In this document: positions 62,647 through 64,000 of the stretch, piece after piece
How the letters are laid out: every line of letters begins with the position of its first letter
How positions within the stretch are numbered: position 1 is the first letter of the stretch
NCBI RefSeq assembly: GCF_024296865.1
Contig: NZ_CP101134.1
Span: 2,852,001 to 2,916,000 of the forward strand
Direction: 5' to 3'
DNA length: 64,000 nucleotides
From: Sphingobacterium sp. LZ7M1
GTDB taxonomy: Bacteria > Bacteroidota > Bacteroidia > Sphingobacteriales > Sphingobacteriaceae
The notes under the pieces: model-generated
What the model was told of the DNA's origin: nothing
The model's database searches: none
What the model saw: the letters and a program-made list of their open reading frames with translations, nothing else
Translations under genes and position numbers: made by a program

Positions 62647-64000
62647 CTAAATCAAATCCACGCTTCTTTTTACAAAAGCTGTCAATTCAGCGCCAGTCAA
62701 CAGACCTCTTGACAATAGAGCAAGATCAAATGCCTGTTTGGCTAGCTTTTCACCTTCTTCTTCGGAAGATTCAACAATGCGTTTCACTAATGGATGGTTT
62801 CCATTAACCGTTACCTTATAGTTATCAGGCAAAGTACCATAGAATCCCATACCACCACCAGTTTTCGCCATATCTTTCATACGACGCATAAACTCATCGA
62901 TAGTTACGGCAACTGGGAGATCATTGGCATTCAAGGCATCCACCTCAACCTTCATATCCGGACGAGAGATCGCTTTCTCAAAAATTCCAGTTGCTTTCTT
63001 GCTCTCATCTTCAGTCAGAGTCTGTTCGATTTTCTCGTCTTTAGGAATCAATTTATCGATTACATCTGAGTCAACACGTTTCAACTGCACCTTCTCGCCG
63101 CCATGTTGCTCCACATAGCCTGCAAAATGCGTATCCAAAGGACCATTGAAATTCAGGACATCATATCCTTTTGCCAAGGCTGCTGCAATGTAGCCATCTT
63201 GCTGCGCTTTATCTTGGGTATACAGGTAAATAATGTTGCCATCTTTGTCTACTTGGATATCCTTAACCTTTTCGTAGTACTCCTTGAAGGTATAATATTC
63301 ATTGTTCACATTCTGAAGCAAGCAGAAATCATTTGCTTTTTCAGCAAATTTCTCATCGCTCAACATACCGTATTTAATGAACAAACTGATATCAGACCAT
63401 TTTTCCTCAAAACCTTTACGGTCTGATTTAAAGATCTCGTTCAATTTGTCCGCTACCTTTTTGGTGATATAGTTGTTGATCTTCTTCACATTGCTATCCG
63501 CCTGTAAGAATGATCTTGAAACGTTCAGAGGAATATCTGGAGAATCAATGACCCCTTGCAATAACATCAGGAATTCTGGAACGATATCTTTTACCTCATC
63601 GGTAATGAATACCTGTCTAGAATACAATTGGATCTTATTGCATTGGATTTCCAATTCGTTCTTGATTTTCGGAAAATATAGGATTCCGGTCAAATTAAAT
63701 GGATAATCCACGTTTAGGTGAATCCAGAACAAAGGTTCATCCATAGAATGTGGATAAAGTTCATGGTAGAACTTCAAATAATCTTCATCAGTCAATTCTG
63801 ATGGCGATTTTGTCCAAGCGGGATGCGTATTGTTGATAATATTGGGAACCTCTACGGTCTTGTATTTTGGTTTACCTTCTTCATCTTCACCATCAGGTTC
63901 AGATTCTGATTTCATTCCAAATTGGATTGGAACCGGCAAGAACTTACAATATTTATTAAGGATTTGTTGAATTCTTTGCTTTTGAAGGAATTCCAAAGAC
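62647..64000 (-). CDS. htpG: Molecular chaperone HtpG (Hsp90), N-terminus outside the window
   Basis: The frame runs off the right end without a start; about 450 C-terminal residues are visible, covering the middle and C-terminal domains. Diagnostic text: IQFGMKSESEPDGEDEEG, EPLFWIHLNVDYPFNLTGIL, LYSRQVFITDEVKDIVPEFL and GVIDSPDIPLNVSRSFLQAD. HtpG is a cytosolic ATP-dependent dimeric chaperone for stressed or metastable clients; the ATPase N-domain lies beyond the window. The acidic insertion SEPDGEDEEGKPKYKTVEVP is normal in Bacteroidota HtpG. Confidence 0.95.
   Translation of the reverse strand, partial: SLEFLQKQRIQQILNKYCKFLPVPIQFGMKSESEPDGEDEEGKPKYKTVEVPNIINNTHPAWTKSPSELTDEDYLKFYHELYPHSMDEPLFWIHLNVDYPFNLTGILYFPKIKNELEIQCNKIQLYSRQVFITDEVKDIVPEFLMLLQGVIDSPDIPLNVSRSFLQADSNVKKINNYITKKVADKLNEIFKSDRKGFEEKWSDISLFIKYGMLSDEKFAEKANDFCLLQNVNNEYYTFKEYYEKVKDIQVDKDGNIIYLYTQDKAQQDGYIAAALAKGYDVLNFNGPLDTHFAGYVEQHGGEKVQLKRVDSDVIDKLIPKDEKIEQTLTEDESKKATGIFEKAISRPDMKVEVDALNANDLPVAVTIDEFMRRMKDMAKTGGGMGFYGTLPDNYKVTVNGNHPLVKRIVESSEEEGEKLAKQAFDLALLSRGLLTGAELTAFVKRSVDLI

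Overview
The window looks like a chromosomal segment of a Bacteroidota, most likely family Sphingobacteriaceae (Sphingobacterium-like). The evidence is two SusC/SusD outer-membrane pairs, DUF6266, YwbE and DKNYY genes, long Bacteroidota-type secreted glycosidases, AT-rich intergenic DNA, and promoters of the TTTG / TAnnTTTG type. Species-level placement is inference. The window cuts a fimbrillin-like gene at its left end and htpG at its right end.

Layout. 1-5 kb: a surface (fimbrillin/FISUMP-like) protein, then a GH172 and a GH43 secreted glycosidase. 5-12 kb: heme oxygenase, DKNYY protein, YwbE, a FemAB-type transferase, a DUF6266-DUF5675 operon with a small, apparently frameshifted third gene, and a membrane M48 peptidase. 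11.8-16.4 kb: SusC/SusD pair 1. 16.6-25.4 kb: an orphan Vsr-like endonuclease, the 2-methylcitrate operon prpBCD, a 1.2-kb island of repeats and hairpins, then an acyl-CoA dehydrogenase plus bifunctional beta-oxidation protein. Together these last genes handle fatty acyl-CoA and propionyl-CoA. 25.6-34 kb: short, mostly singly transcribed genes (three GNATs, two methyltransferases, a SufR-like Fe-S regulator, an EEP phosphatase/nuclease, small unknown proteins) with several intergenic hairpins and one convincing 45-codon gene.

34-41 kb: an arsenic operon (LMW-PTP-like arsenate reductase plus ACR3 pump) without its own ArsR, then SusC/SusD pair 2. 42-48.2 kb: a compact biotin operon whose first gene is an unannotated ferritin-like diiron protein, followed by bioF, bioD, bioB and bioA. 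It is divergent from a MocR-type PLP regulator across a 64-bp promoter region. No bioC, bioH, bioG, bioW or bioI is present, which makes the diiron protein the most interesting candidate in the window. 48-60 kb: an 18-Cys copper-storage-like protein, a serine hydrolase, tRNA-His, WbqC, a secreted unknown protein, a GH92 mannosidase, and a hydroxypyruvate reductase/glycerate kinase pair.

60-62.6 kb: a second repeat island carrying a GC-rich IS110-family element. Its noncoding end is highly structured (candidate bridge/seek RNA), and it lies between two repeat modules that are close together elsewhere in the window. Three islands (about 20.8-22.0, 31.3-31.5 and 60.2-62.5 kb) share a 45-46-bp repeat and a covarying palindrome.
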